The notes: generated by a model not told the origin, from the letters alone. A DNA stretch of 64,000 nt from Ramlibacter agri (GCF_012927085.1 NZ_JABBFX010000001.1:3766217-3830216), one strand, 5' to 3'; shown: positions 43,602 to 52,496, counted from the first letter of the stretch. A program made the numbers and translations.

Positions 43602-45344
43602 TCAAGGAAGAGCCCCCTCCGACGCGTGCAGCGCATGCAGCCGGGCGTACAGGCCGCCGCGCGCGATCAGTTCGTCGTGCGTGCCGAGTTCGGCGAGGCG
43701 GCCCTGGTCCAGCACCGCGACGCGGTCGGCGTGTTCGATGGTGGACAGCCGGTGGGCGATGATCAGCGTCGTGCGGCCCGCCATCAGGCGGCGCAGGGCT
43801 TCCTGCACCATGCGCTCCGACTCGTTGTCCAGCGCCGAGGTCGCCTCGTCCAGGATCAGCAGCGGCGCGTCCTTGTACAGCGCCCGCGCGATCGCCAGGC
43901 GCTGCCGCTGGCCGCCGGACAGCGCCGTGGCGTTGTGGCCCACCGGCGTGTCGATGCCTTGCGGCAGCTGCGCCAGCAGGTCGCCCAGGTTGGCGGCTTC
44001 CAGCGCGTGCAGCACGCGCTCGCGGTCGAAGTCGCGGCCCAGCGTCACATTGGCGGCCAGGGTGTCGTTGAACATCACCACGTCCTGGCTGACCATGGCG
44101 AACTGGCGGCGCAGCGCTTTCAGGTCCCAGTCGCGCAGTTCATGGCCATCCAGCAGCAGGCTGCCGCCGTTCAGGTCCAGGAAGCGCGGCAGCAGGTTGG
44201 CCAGCGTGGTCTTGCCGGAGCCCGAGGGGCCCACCAGCGCGATGACCTCGCCCGGCTTCACCTCCAGCCAGACGTCCTGCAGGGCGGGGCGGGCGGCGTC
44301 CTTGTAGCGCACCGTCACGCCGCGCAGTTCGATGTGGCCTTGCGCGCGCTCGGCCGCATAGGTGCCGCCGGCTTCGGGCTCGGTGTGCTCCACCAGGTCG
44401 AAGGAGCGTTCCAGCGCCGCCAGGGCGCGGGTGATCGGGCTGGTCACCTCCGACAGGCGCTTGACCGGCGAGATCAGCATCAGCATGGCGGCCACGAAAG
44501 CGGCGAAGCCGCCCACCGTCATGTTGTTTTGCGTCTGCCACAGCGCAATGACGATCACGCCGGACAGCGCCGCGGCGGCGAACATGTGCATGGTCGGCGT
44601 GATGGCGGCGTTGGCCACCGCCTGCTTCATCGCCAGCCGGCGCAGCTGGTTGCTGAGGCTGCCGAAGCGGCCGGCCTGCGCCGGTTGCGCCTCGTGCAGG
44701 CGCACCACGCGGTTGGCCAGCACGTTCTCTTCGACCGCATACGACAGTTCGATGGTCGCGGCCTGGCTGCTCTTGGCCAGGCGGTGCAGCCGCCGCGAGG
44801 CCGTGCGCATCAACCAGGCGACGGCCGGCCCGAGGAAGCCGACGATCAGGGTCAGCTGCCAGTTCAGGTACAACAGGTAGCCAAGCAGGGCGACGACCGA
44901 GAACGCTTCCTTCACCAGCGCGGTGAGGGCGTTCACCAGCAGGCTGAAGCCGTTCTGCACCTCGTGGACGATGCTGTTGGCGAGCGAGCTGGCGGACTCG
45001 CGCGCGAACAGGTCCATGCGGGCGTCGAGCAGGCGGCCGAACAGGGCGCTGCGCAGCGCGAACATGCCTTCGTTGGCGATCTTGGCCAGCGCGATGTCGG
45101 CCAGGAAGCCGGCACTGCCGCGGATGGCGAAGAGGCCGAGCAGGGCGGCCGGCACCAGCCAGGGGTTGAGCCCCTGCGGCGTGAAGCCGTGATCGAGCAG
45201 CGGCTTCATCAGCGCGGGCATGGCCGGCTCCGTCGCGGAGCTGATCACCGTCGCGAGGAACACCACGATCCAGAGGCGGCGGACATGGGAGATATAGGGG
45301 AGGACACGGCGGATGCGCTGCACCAGGGTGGATTCTGGTGGCAT
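43602..45344 (-). CDS. msbA: Lipid A export ABC transporter MsbA
   Basis: A 580-residue half-transporter: six membrane spans in the first 310 residues (LWIVVFLATVISSATEPAMPALMKPLLD, LANSIVHEVQNGF) then an ABC domain with Walker A LVGPSGSGKTTL, signature LSGGQRQRLAIARAL and Walker B LLILDEATSALD. It flips lipid A-core across the inner membrane as a homodimer. ATG 45344 (MPPESTLVQRIRRVLPYI) gives the usual length. It is divergent from the GT2 gene and close to LPS genes, supporting MsbA over a drug exporter. Confidence 0.9.
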   Translation of the reverse strand: MPPESTLVQRIRRVLPYISHVRRLWIVVFLATVISSATEPAMPALMKPLLDHGFTPQGLNPWLVPAALLGLFAIRGSAGFLADIALAKIANEGMFALRSALFGRLLDARMDLFARESASSLANSIVHEVQNGFSLLVNALTALVKEAFSVVALLGYLLYLNWQLTLIVGFLGPAVAWLMRTASRRLHRLAKSSQAATIELSYAVEENVLANRVVRLHEAQPAQAGRFGSLSNQLRRLAMKQAVANAAITPTMHMFAAAALSGVIVIALWQTQNNMTVGGFAAFVAAMLMLISPVKRLSEVTSPITRALAALERSFDLVEHTEPEAGGTYAAERAQGHIELRGVTVRYKDAARPALQDVWLEVKPGEVIALVGPSGSGKTTLANLLPRFLDLNGGSLLLDGHELRDWDLKALRRQFAMVSQDVVMFNDTLAANVTLGRDFDRERVLHALEAANLGDLLAQLPQGIDTPVGHNATALSGGQRQRLAIARALYKDAPLLILDEATSALDNESERMVQEALRRLMAGRTTLIIAHRLSTIEHADRVAVLDQGRLAELGTHDELIARGGLYARLHALHASEGALP

Positions 45345-45407
45345 GGGCGATCCCGCCGCCGCGCGCGCGGCGCCGAGAGCAGTCTCAGGCACGGCAGGGG
45401 GCGCGGG

Positions 45408-45413
45408 CATAAT
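45408..45413 (+). promoter_or_regulatory. Candidate -10 box (CATAAT) of the first GT2 gene
   Basis: CATAAT is followed by eight bases (CAAGGTTC) before the GT2 ATG. Initiation would fall at or just before the start codon, leaving no room for a Shine-Dalgarno site. The -35 region is unclear. Confidence 0.4.
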
Positions 45414-45421
45414 CAAGGTTC

Positions 45422-46231
45422 ATGCGTGGATTATCCAGCGAATCCGCGGCCCCCCCGGTCCGCGCGCCCGAGCTCAGCGCCATCCTCATCACGCGCAACG
45501 AAGAGGCCAACATCGCCGAATGCCTGGCCTCGCTTTCATTCGCCGGGGAAGTGATCGTGGTGGACAACGCCAGCACCGACCGCACGCCCGAACTGGCCCG
45601 TGCGGCCGGCGCGCAGGTGCACCACGCCCCCGACTGGCCCGGCTTCGGCCCGCAGAAGAACCGTGCGCTCGCCCTGGCCACGCGGCCCTGGGTGCTGTCG
45701 ATCGACGCCGACGAACGCGTGCCCCCCGAATTGCGTGAAGAAATCCTGGCGGTGGTGCGCAGCGCCAACGCCGGCGCGGATACCTGGGACATGCCGCGGC
45801 GTTCCAGCTATTGCGGCCAGTACATGGCGCACTCGGGCTGGTATCCGGACCGGGTGCTGCGCCTGTTCAAGCGGGGCACCGCGCGCTTTTCCGACGACAT
45901 CGTGCATGAACGGCTGGTGGCGCAGGGCGCGACGGGCCACCTGCAGCACGATTTGTTGCATCAAAGTTTTCCCGGTTTCGATTCGGTGTTGCAGAAAGTC
46001 GATCGCTATTCGACGGCCGGCGCCCAGCGCATGTGGGAGCAGGGCAAGCGCGCCTCTTTCGGCAGCGCCGTGGTGCACGGCCTGTGGGCCTTCCTGCGCA
46101 CCTACCTGCTGCAGCGCGGCTTCCTCGACGGGCGCCTGGGCTTCGCGCTGGCCGTGTCCAACGCCGAGGGCACCTACTACCGCTACCTGAAGCTGTGGCT
46201 GCTGCAGCAACAGGCCACCCGCGCCCCGTGA
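45422..46231 (+). CDS. Glycosyltransferase family 2, LPS core (WaaE/KdtX-like)
   Basis: A 269-residue GT-A enzyme. LSAILITRNEEANIAECLASL is the nucleotide-sugar-binding start, VVDNASTDRT the second block, GPQKNRALALAT and WVLSIDADERVP the DXD-type metal site. The middle RRSSYCGQYMAHSGWYPDRVLRLFKRG segment is typical of WaaE-type LPS core beta-1,4-glucosyltransferases. It overlaps the next GT by 4 nt. Confidence 0.87.
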   Translation: MRGLSSESAAPPVRAPELSAILITRNEEANIAECLASLSFAGEVIVVDNASTDRTPELARAAGAQVHHAPDWPGFGPQKNRALALATRPWVLSIDADERVPPELREEILAVVRSANAGADTWDMPRRSSYCGQYMAHSGWYPDRVLRLFKRGTARFSDDIVHERLVAQGATGHLQHDLLHQSFPGFDSVLQKVDRYSTAGAQRMWEQGKRASFGSAVVHGLWAFLRTYLLQRGFLDGRLGFALAVSNAEGTYYRYLKLWLLQQQATRAP

Positions 46232-47073
46232 AGACCGCCTTCGTCGTCCTCACCTACAACCGTCCGGATGCTGCGCTCGCCGTGTTGCGCGGCCTCGCAC
46301 CGCAGTGCGGGACGGAGCACGTGGTGGTGGTGGCCGACGACGGCTCGAAGCCGGAAAACGTGCAGGCCCTGCGCGCGGGCATGCCGCGCTTCGCCTGCAG
46401 CGTGAAGCACGTGTGGCATCCGGACGTCGGCTTCACTGCGGCGCGCGCCCGCAACCTGGGCGCGGCAGCGGCGGCGGCCGACTACGTGGTGTTCATGGAC
46501 GGCGACTGCGTGCCCAATCCCCGCTTCGTCCAGCGGCACGCGCAACTGGCGCAGGCGGGCCATTTCGTCAACGGCAGCCGGGTGCTGCTGAGCCCGCAGC
46601 TGACCGAAAGCGTGCTGGCCGGGCGGATCGATTTGTCCAAATGCGATACTGCGGGCTGGCTGCGCCTGAGGTTGAAGGGTGACGTTAACAAATTGACGCA
46701 TCTTCTCCAGTGGCCGGCTGCGCCCTTCCGGGTGCAGCCGCGTTTCAGGTGGAAGGGCATCCGCAGTTGCAACTTCGGCGTGGCGTGGAAGGATTTCGAG
46801 GCAGTGAACGGATTCGACGAGACCTTCGCCGGCTGGGGGCACGAAGATGCCGATCTCGTGTTGCGCCTGCATCATGCGGGCCTGCAGCGCAAGAACGGCT
46901 TCCTGGGCACGGAGGTCTACCACCTCTGGCACCGCGAGCAGAGCCGCTCCGGCGAAGCCGTCAACCGCGCGCGCGTCACGGCGCGCATGGAAAGCGGCAT
47001 GATCCGGGCAGAGCGCGGCCTGGCCGAAGCGCTTCATGAACCGGAAGCAATCGTCACTGAACTGAACCGATGA
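46228..47073 (+). CDS. Glycosyltransferase family 2 with galactosyltransferase-like C-terminus
   Basis: A 281-residue GT-A enzyme starting at a GTG overlapping the previous stop. [19 protein letters not shown] begins the fold, VVVADDGS and [12 protein letters not shown] contain the sugar-nucleotide and DXD metal sites, and [26 protein letters not shown] is the GT7/galactosyltransferase-type acceptor segment. It is likely LPS core or capsule related. Its last bases overlap the tolB ATG. Confidence 0.85.
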   Translation: MKTAFVVLTYNRPDAALAVLRGLAPQCGTEHVVVVADDGSKPENVQALRAGMPRFACSVKHVWHPDVGFTAARARNLGAAAAAADYVVFMDGDCVPNPRFVQRHAQLAQAGHFVNGSRVLLSPQLTESVLAGRIDLSKCDTAGWLRLRLKGDVNKLTHLLQWPAAPFRVQPRFRWKGIRSCNFGVAWKDFEAVNGFDETFAGWGHEDADLVLRLHHAGLQRKNGFLGTEVYHLWHREQSRSGEAVNRARVTARMESGMIRAERGLAEALHEPEAIVTELNR

Positions 47074-48374
47074 ATCAAGAACCAAGCAGCATGCAAGTGA
47101 ACAAGCTGTGGCGCCGCCGGGAGCTGGCGGCGCTCGTCGGAGGGCTGGCCGCCTGGCCGGCATGGGCCCAGTTCCGGGTGGAAGTCACGGGTGTCGGCCT
47201 GCGGCAGCTGCCCATCGCCGTCGCGCCTTTCCGCGGCGACGCGGAGGCGCCGCAGAAGGTCGGCGCCATCGTCCAGGCGGACCTCGAGCGCAGCGGCCAG
47301 TTCCGCGCGATCGACGCCGCGGGCCAGGCGCTGGACGAAACCAGCCGGCCCGACATGAGCCCGTGGCGCCAGAAGGGCGCCGACTCGCTGGCCGTGGGCA
47401 GCGTGCAGCGGCTGGCCGACGGCCGCTACGACGTGCGCTTCCGCCTGTGGGACGTGGTGCGCGGGCAGGACCTGGGCGGCCAGAGCTTCACGGTGGTCGC
47501 CAACGACCTGCGGCTGGCGGCGCACCGCATCGCGGACCTGGTCTACGAGAAGTTGACCGGCGAGAAGGGCGTGTTCTCCACGCGCATCGCCTACGTCACC
47601 AAGGCCGGCAACCGCTACAACCTGTGGGTGGCCGACGCCGACGGCGAGAACGCGCAGTCGGCGCTGGCGAGCCCCGAGCCGATCATCTCGCCGGCCTGGT
47701 CGTCCAGCGGCCAGCAGCTCGCGTACGTCTCCTTCGAGTCGCGCAAGCCGGTGGTCTACGTGCACGACGTCGGCTCCGGCAAGCGCCGCCTGATCGCCAA
47801 TTTCCGCGGCTCCAACAGCGCGCCGGCCTGGTCGCCGGACGGCCGCACGCTCGCGGTGACGCTCACGCGCGATGGCGGCTCGCAGCTGTACACGATTCCC
47901 GCCGAGGGCGGCGAGCCGCGCCGCCTGACGCAGTCGAGCGGCATCGACACCGAGCCCGTGTATGCCGCCGACGGCCGCACCATCTATTTCGTGAGCGATC
48001 GTGGCGGCGCGCCGCAGATCTACCGCATGCCCGCTACGGGGGGCGACCCGCAGCGCGTCACCTTTACAGGGACTTACAACATTTCGCCGACGGTGAGCCC
48101 CGACGGAAAATGGCTCGCCTACATTTCCCGCATCAGCGGCGCCTTCAAGCTGCAGGTCATGGAGCTCGCCAGCGGCAACGTGTCATCGGTGACCGATACC
48201 ACGGCCGACGAGAGCCCCAGCTTCGCGCCCAACGGCAAGCTGATCATCTATGCCACGCGGCAAGGCGGCCGCGAAGCGCTGATGACCACCACCCTCGACG
48301 GCAAGATCAAGGCCAGCCTGCCCGGCAAGAGCGGAGACATCCGCGAGCCGGACTGGGGCCCGTTCCAGCGTTGA
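47070..48374 (+). CDS. tolB: Tol-Pal system beta-propeller protein TolB
   Basis: A 434-residue periplasmic protein with a signal peptide containing [20 protein letters not shown], an alpha/beta N-terminal domain and a six-bladed propeller ([63 protein letters not shown]). TolB links TolA with Pal and helps outer-membrane constriction at division. The first ATG (47070), within an ATGA overlap with the glycosyltransferase, is used; an ATG seven codons on is an alternative. tolQ, tolR and tolA are not upstream. Confidence 0.95.
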   Translation: MNQEPSSMQVNKLWRRRELAALVGGLAAWPAWAQFRVEVTGVGLRQLPIAVAPFRGDAEAPQKVGAIVQADLERSGQFRAIDAAGQALDETSRPDMSPWRQKGADSLAVGSVQRLADGRYDVRFRLWDVVRGQDLGGQSFTVVANDLRLAAHRIADLVYEKLTGEKGVFSTRIAYVTKAGNRYNLWVADADGENAQSALASPEPIISPAWSSSGQQLAYVSFESRKPVVYVHDVGSGKRRLIANFRGSNSAPAWSPDGRTLAVTLTRDGGSQLYTIPAEGGEPRRLTQSSGIDTEPVYAADGRTIYFVSDRGGAPQIYRMPATGGDPQRVTFTGTYNISPTVSPDGKWLAYISRISGAFKLQVMELASGNVSSVTDTTADESPSFAPNGKLIIYATRQGGREALMTTTLDGKIKASLPGKSGDIREPDWGPFQR

Positions 48375-48405
48375 TTTTCCAGTTTTTCTCCAGGAGGTTT
48401 TTGGA

Positions 48406-48939
48406 ATGAAGAAGCGTGTGTTCCTTGCGGCTGCCATGGTGGCGGTATTGGCGGCGTGTTCCAGCGGCGTGCCGTTGAACAACGTGCCCGTCGAGGACAA
48501 GACCGGGGTGACAGCACCCGCGGATGCCTCCGGCCCCGCCAGTGGGGCGCAGTCGAACGTGGCGCCGGTGCAGGCCGACCTGTCCGCGGCGGACAAGGCC
48601 GGCCCGGCCAACGTGGCCCGCATCATCTACTTCGACTACGACAGCAACGAGATCAAGCCCGAGTTCCGCTCGCTGATCGAGGCGCATGCGCGCTTCCTGA
48701 AGGCGAACAACCGCCGGCACGTCGTGATCGAAGGCCACACCGACGAGCGCGGTGGCAGCGAGTACAACCTGGCCCTCGGCCAGCGCCGCAGCGAGTCCGT
48801 GCGGCGCGCGCTGGAGCTGCTGGGCGTGCCGGATTCGCAGGTCGAGTCGGTGAGCTTCGGCAAGGAGAAGCCGGCCGTCGACGGCCATGACGAGGCCTCC
48901 TGGCAGCAGAATCGCCGCGCCGAGATCGCCTACCGATAA
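48406..48939 (+). CDS. pal: Peptidoglycan-associated lipoprotein Pal
   Basis: A 177-residue lipoprotein. KKRVFLAAAMVAVLAAC ends in a lipobox with Cys18. After a flexible linker the OmpA-like domain has RIIYFDYDSNEIKPEF, GHTDERGGSEYNLALGQRRSESV (peptidoglycan-binding Asp and Arg) and a final NRRAEIAYR. AGGAGG lies seven bases before the ATG. It anchors the outer membrane to peptidoglycan with TolB. Confidence 0.97.
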   Translation: MKKRVFLAAAMVAVLAACSSGVPLNNVPVEDKTGVTAPADASGPASGAQSNVAPVQADLSAADKAGPANVARIIYFDYDSNEIKPEFRSLIEAHARFLKANNRRHVVIEGHTDERGGSEYNLALGQRRSESVRRALELLGVPDSQVESVSFGKEKPAVDGHDEASWQQNRRAEIAYR

Positions 48940-49715
48940 TGCGCAGCATGAACCGTCCCGCCCTTGCCGCGGCCGCCCTGGCCGTCGCGTCCCTGTTCAG
49001 CGCCGGCGCCCACGCGGCGCTGTTCGAGGACGAAGAGGCGCGCCGCGCCATCCTGGACCTGCGCCAGCGCGTGGACCAGCAGCGCCAGTCGCTCGGCGAG
49101 GACCTGCGGCACGCCAACGAGGACAACGCCTCGCTGCGCCGCAGCCTGCTGGACCTGCAGCAGCAGATCGAAGCCCTGAAGGCCGAGATCGCGCGGCTGC
49201 GCGGCAACGACGAGTCGCTGGCCCGCGACCTGTCGGACCTGCAGCGCCGGCAGAAGGACATCGCGCAGGGCGTGGACGAGCGGCTGCGCAAGTTCGAGCC
49301 GGTGCAGGTGACGGTGGACGGCAAGGAGTTCGCGGCCGACCCCGCGGAGCAGCGCGACTTCGAAGCCGCGCTGGCGTCCTTCCGCAAGGGCGAGTTCGTC
49401 GGGGCGCAGAGCGCCTTCGCCGATTTCGTGCGCAAGTACCCGTCCTCGGGCTACAAGCCGACGGCGCTGTTCTGGCTGGGCAACGCGCAGTACGCGAACC
49501 GCGACTACCGCGGCGCCATCGCCAACTTCCGCGCGCTGCTGCAGCAGGCTCCGGACCACCCGCGTGCCCCCGAGGCCGTGCTGTCCGTCGCCAACTGCCA
49601 GATCGAGCTGAAGGACAACGCCAGCGCCCGCCGGACGCTGGACGACCTGGTGAAGGCGTATCCGCAGTCCGAGGCCGCAAGCGCGGCGAAGGAACGGCTG
49701 GCGCGGCTGCGCTAG
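48939..49715 (+). CDS. cpoB: Cell division coordinator CpoB (YbgF)
   Basis: A 258-residue periplasmic protein with a signal peptide (ALAAAALAVASLFSAGAHA). Residues 30-110 form an N-terminal trimerising coiled coil (LDLRQRVDQQRQSLGEDL..., LLDLQQQIEALKAEIARLRG), and three TPRs follow from about 130 (FEAALASFRKGEFVGAQSAFADFVRKYP; ALFWLGNAQYANRDYRGAIANFR). CpoB coordinates PBP1B and Tol during septation. Its ATG overlaps the pal stop by one base. Confidence 0.95.
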   Translation: MRSMNRPALAAAALAVASLFSAGAHAALFEDEEARRAILDLRQRVDQQRQSLGEDLRHANEDNASLRRSLLDLQQQIEALKAEIARLRGNDESLARDLSDLQRRQKDIAQGVDERLRKFEPVQVTVDGKEFAADPAEQRDFEAALASFRKGEFVGAQSAFADFVRKYPSSGYKPTALFWLGNAQYANRDYRGAIANFRALLQQAPDHPRAPEAVLSVANCQIELKDNASARRTLDDLVKAYPQSEAASAAKERLARLR

Positions 49716-49783
49716 GGTACGCAGCTTCGCTGCGCACCGCATGGAACGTTGGGCCGCGGTGCGCGGCCGAGCCGCGCACCCTA
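49713..49783. repeat. REP/BIME-like double hairpin after cpoB
   Basis: Two hairpins lie in the 78-base gap: CGCAGC/GCTGCG with a TTC loop (49720-49734), and the 10-bp stem GGTGCGCGGC/GCCGCGCACC with a CGA loop (49758-49780). Outer bases TAGGGT and ACCCTA pair as an inverted repeat around the whole unit. This nested, imperfectly palindromic design resembles intergenic REP pairs. The second hairpin may also end the tolB-pal-cpoB transcript. Confidence 0.6.
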
Positions 49784-49787
49784 CAAT
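49782..49787 (+). promoter_or_regulatory. Candidate -10 box (TACAAT) of the YeeE/YedE gene
   Basis: TACAAT is followed by six bases (TTCCCG) before the ATG at 49794, so the transcript would be leaderless. It overlaps the end of the REP-like element by two bases, so the repeat may have brought or shaped the promoter. Confidence 0.4.
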
Positions 49788-49793
49788 TTCCCG

Positions 49794-50903
49794 ATGGCCG
49801 AAGTCCAAGCCCTGGCCGCCAAGGTTCTCCTGGCGGCCTTTTTCCTTTCCTTCCTGTTCGGCGCGATCGCGCAGCGCACCCATTTCTGCACCATGGGCGC
49901 GCTGGCCGACGCCTACAACATGGGCGACACCATGCGACTGCGCCAATGGGCGCTGGCCGCCGGCATCGCCATCCTCGGTTTCTGGGCGCTGGCGGCCGCG
50001 GGCCAGATCGACCCGGCCAAGACCCTCTACAGCGGCAGCCGCTGGATCTGGCTGTCGGCGCTGACCGGCGGCGCGCTGTTCGGCGCTGGCATGGTGCTGG
50101 CGTCTGGCTGCGGCAGCAAGAACCTGGTGCGCCTCGGGGCTGGCAACCTGAAGTCGCTGGTCGTCTTCCTCGTGCTGGGGCTGTCGGCCTTCGCCACGCT
50201 CAAGGGCATCACCGGCGTGCTTCGCGTCAACACGGTGGACCGGGTGGCGTTCGATTTCGGCGCCCCGGCGCTGCTGCCGGTGGGCATCGCCAGCCTCGGC
50301 GGCATCAGCCTGCACGCGGCCGGCCTCGCCAGCGCGCTGGTGCTGGGCGGCGGGCTCGCGCTGTGGGCATTGGCCGGGCGCGGCTTCCGGACCTTCGACA
50401 ACCTGCTGGCGGGCATCGGCGTGGGCCTCGTCATCGTCGCGGCCTGGTGGGTGTCGGCCCATCTCGGCTACCTCGCCGAACACCCGGAGACGCTGGAGGA
50501 AACCTTCCTCGCCACCAACTCGGGGCGGGCCGAGGCGCTGAGCTTCGTCGGCCCCATCGCCTACACGCTGGACTGGCTCCTGTTCTTCAGCGACAAGAGC
50601 AAGCTGCTCACCATCGGCATCGTGTCGGTCGCCGGCGTGGTCACGGGTTCTTTTGCCAGCGCGCTGTTGCGCCGCCAGTTCCGCTGGCAAGGTTTCGCCG
50701 GCACCGAGGACGTGGCCAACCACCTGGTCGGCGCCTTCCTGATGGGCGTGGGAGGCGTGACGGCGCTGGGCTGCAGCATCGGCCAGGGCCTGAGCGGACT
50801 GGCTACGCTCAGCGCCACCAGCTTCGTCGCCGTCGCGGGTATCGTGCTCGGTGCGCTGGGCGGCTTGCGCTGGCAGGCCTGGCGAGTGGAGCGCATGGCA
50901 TGA
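49794..50903 (+). CDS. YeeE/YedE family sulfur-compound transporter
   Basis: A 369-residue membrane protein with about ten spans of the YeeE/YedE (TsuA-like) family, whose studied members import thiosulfate or related sulfur compounds. Conserved Cys are in AQRTHFCTMG near residue 33, ASGCGSKN near 105 and ALGCSIGQG near 325, matching the Cys relay described for TsuA. The ATG at 49794 (MAEVQALAAKV) is preferred over in-frame upstream codons lying in the repeat. tcdA overlaps by 4 nt; no TusA-like gene is adjacent. Confidence 0.85.
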   Translation: MAEVQALAAKVLLAAFFLSFLFGAIAQRTHFCTMGALADAYNMGDTMRLRQWALAAGIAILGFWALAAAGQIDPAKTLYSGSRWIWLSALTGGALFGAGMVLASGCGSKNLVRLGAGNLKSLVVFLVLGLSAFATLKGITGVLRVNTVDRVAFDFGAPALLPVGIASLGGISLHAAGLASALVLGGGLALWALAGRGFRTFDNLLAGIGVGLVIVAAWWVSAHLGYLAEHPETLEETFLATNSGRAEALSFVGPIAYTLDWLLFFSDKSKLLTIGIVSVAGVVTGSFASALLRRQFRWQGFAGTEDVANHLVGAFLMGVGGVTALGCSIGQGLSGLATLSATSFVAVAGIVLGALGGLRWQAWRVERMA

Positions 50904-51664
50904 CCCACCTGGATGAAGCCCTCGACCTGCAGCGCCGCTTCGGCGGGCTGGAGCGCCTGTATGGCATGGACGGCGCCGCGGCGATCCGCAACGCCCACGT
51001 GGCCGTCATCGGCATCGGCGGCGTCGGCTCGTGGGCGGCCGAGGCGCTGGCGCGCAGCGGCGTCGGCACGCTGACGCTGGTCGACCTGGACCACGTGGCC
51101 GAGTCCAACATCAACCGCCAGATCCACGCGCTGGACAGCACGGTCGGCCAGGCCAAGGTGCAGGCCATGCGCGAGCGCATCGCGCAGATCAACCCGCGCT
51201 GCACGGTGCACGCGGTCGAGGAGTTCGTGGAGCCGTCGAACTGGCCGCAGCTGCTGCCGGTGCTGCCCGACGCGGTGATCGACGCCTGCGACCAGCTGAA
51301 GGCCAAGGTGGCGATGGCCGAGTGGGCGCGGCGCACGCGCGCGCTGTTCATCTCCTGCGGCGCGGCCGGCGGCAAGCGGCTCGCGCACAAGGTGGACGTT
51401 GACGACCTGTCCGCGACGACGCACGACCCTTTGCTGGCGCAACTCCGGTATCGCCTGCGCAAGTCCCATGGCGCGCCGAAGGACGGCAAGAAGATCGGCG
51501 TGAACTGCGTGTTCAGCCGCGAGGCCGTGGCGCCGCCGGACCCGTCGTGCAACCTCGAGGGCGATGGCACGCTCAACTGCCACGGCTACGGCTCGGTGGT
51601 CAGCGTCACCGCCACTTTCGGCCAATGCGCGGCCGGCTGGGTGCTCGATCGCATCGCGGCCTGA
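50900..51664 (+). CDS. tcdA: tRNA threonylcarbamoyladenosine dehydratase
   Basis: A 254-residue ThiF/E1-like enzyme that cyclises t6A37 to ct6A in ANN-decoding tRNAs, using ATP. RRFGGLERLYG is the family start, VIGIGGVGSWAAEALARSG the ATP-binding Rossmann loop near residues 37-55, and NINRQIHAL with the Arg contact follows. VDLDHVAESN and DACDQLKAK match CsdL/TcdA. It immediately precedes tRNA-Lys(UUU), itself an ANN-decoding tRNA and thus a likely substrate. Confidence 0.94.
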   Translation: MTHLDEALDLQRRFGGLERLYGMDGAAAIRNAHVAVIGIGGVGSWAAEALARSGVGTLTLVDLDHVAESNINRQIHALDSTVGQAKVQAMRERIAQINPRCTVHAVEEFVEPSNWPQLLPVLPDAVIDACDQLKAKVAMAEWARRTRALFISCGAAGGKRLAHKVDVDDLSATTHDPLLAQLRYRLRKSHGAPKDGKKIGVNCVFSREAVAPPDPSCNLEGDGTLNCHGYGSVVSVTATFGQCAAGWVLDRIAA

Positions 51665-51683
51665 AAACCGGGAAAAGTGACGC

Positions 51684-51689
51684 TATAAT
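51684..51689 (+). promoter_or_regulatory. -10 box of tRNA-Lys
   Basis: A consensus TATAAT lies 37 bases before the tRNA 5' end; initiation near 51696 would give a leader of about 30 bases for RNase P removal. No consensus -35 is evident; the region overlaps the tcdA stop. Confidence 0.6.
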
Positions 51690-51726
51690 CGTGGGCTTTG
51701 CTGCTGCGCAAACAGCAGTGAACGGC

Positions 51727-51802
51727 GGGACGTTAGCTCAGTTGGTAGAGCAGCGGACTTTTAATCCGTTGGTCACAAGTTCGAATCTTGTACGTCCTAC
51801 CA
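51727..51802 (+). tRNA. tRNA-Lys (anticodon UUU)
   Basis: A full cloverleaf of 76 bases with encoded CCA. The 7-bp acceptor stem pairs GGGACGT with ACGTCCT, so the first pair is G1-U72 wobble. The D-arm contains TAGCTCAGTTGGTAGAGC, the anticodon loop is CTTTTAA (anticodon TTT), and the T-arm has TTCGAAT. It is followed closely by a strong terminator. Confidence 0.98.
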
Positions 51803-51811
51803 GGAATCCCG

Positions 51812-51842
51812 AAGGGAATGGTCGCGAGACCATTCCCTTTTT
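51812..51842 (+). terminator. Rho-independent terminator after tRNA-Lys
   Basis: AAGGGAATGGTC and GACCATTCCCTT form a perfect 12-bp stem with a GCGA loop, followed by a run of T (TTTTT CC TTTT). It lies ten bases after the tRNA CCA end. Confidence 0.93.
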
Positions 51843-51915
51843 CCTTTTCCGGGCCGGGTCAGGTGCCCGTCAGTGCCTCAGCGCTAGCCTCGCCCCGAAA
51901 CAAGGGGACGCATCG

Positions 51916-52455
51916 ATGCGCTGGACTCTTTGCAGCTGCGGTACCGCGGACCTCCACCGGCTTCCGCGCTCCGGCTGGATGCGCCTGCTGTTCCCGGCAC
52001 GCCGGCGCTACCAGTGCGCCAGCTGCGGCCGCTCCCTCTTCGTCCCCCTCCATTCCGTCTTGGCGCGCGCCGAACCGGCGCATGGCGTGCTGCAAAAGCG
52101 CCGCCACATCGCGAACGTCGCCGTCGGCTGGACGGCCACTGCCTCGGTCCTCGTGATCGCGGGCTGGGTGCTCTGGCTGCAGATGCCGGCCCAGCGCCTG
52201 CACTTCGCCGAGCCGGGGCGGCCGCTGGCCAGCGCGGGCCTGACGCCGGCGCCCGGCCGCGCAACGGGCTGCCACCACACGCACATCTTCCAGGCTGGCG
52301 AGACGCTGGAAGCGATCGCGGCGAACGAAATGGGCGCCGAGTGGCATGCACAGGACATCTGGGTGCTGAACCAGCCGCTGCTCGATCGGCTGAGGGTGGA
52401 AGACAAGGGCCTCGAGCCTGGCCAGGCCATCGAAGTGCCGGCGCCCTGCAACTGA
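51916..52455 (+). CDS. Membrane protein with zinc-ribbon-like head and LysM-like tail
   Basis: A 179-residue protein that I do not recognise. Residues 6-37 contain CSC and CASC pairs spaced like a zinc ribbon. One membrane span lies near 68-90 (VAVGWTATASVLVIAGWVLWL). The C-terminal 70 residues (TGCHHTHIFQAGETLEAIAANEMGAEWHAQDIWVLNQPLLDR...GLEPGQAIEVP) resemble a LysM-type peptidoglycan-binding fold. Topology would put the ribbon inside and the LysM-like part in the periplasm. It lies alone between tRNA-Lys and recC. Confidence 0.6.
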   Translation: MRWTLCSCGTADLHRLPRSGWMRLLFPARRRYQCASCGRSLFVPLHSVLARAEPAHGVLQKRRHIANVAVGWTATASVLVIAGWVLWLQMPAQRLHFAEPGRPLASAGLTPAPGRATGCHHTHIFQAGETLEAIAANEMGAEWHAQDIWVLNQPLLDRLRVEDKGLEPGQAIEVPAPCN

Positions 52456-52490
52456 TACCCGGGCGCCGCTAGGCGCAAGCTCCCTTGCGG

Positions 52491-52496
52491 TAGAGT
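52491..52496 (+). promoter_or_regulatory. Candidate -10 box (TAGAGT) of recCBD
   Basis: TAGAGT is followed by seven bases before the recC ATG at 52504, giving a possible leaderless recCBD mRNA. An additional in-phase-looking ATG lies at 52500 but in another frame. No Shine-Dalgarno site is visible. Confidence 0.4.
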
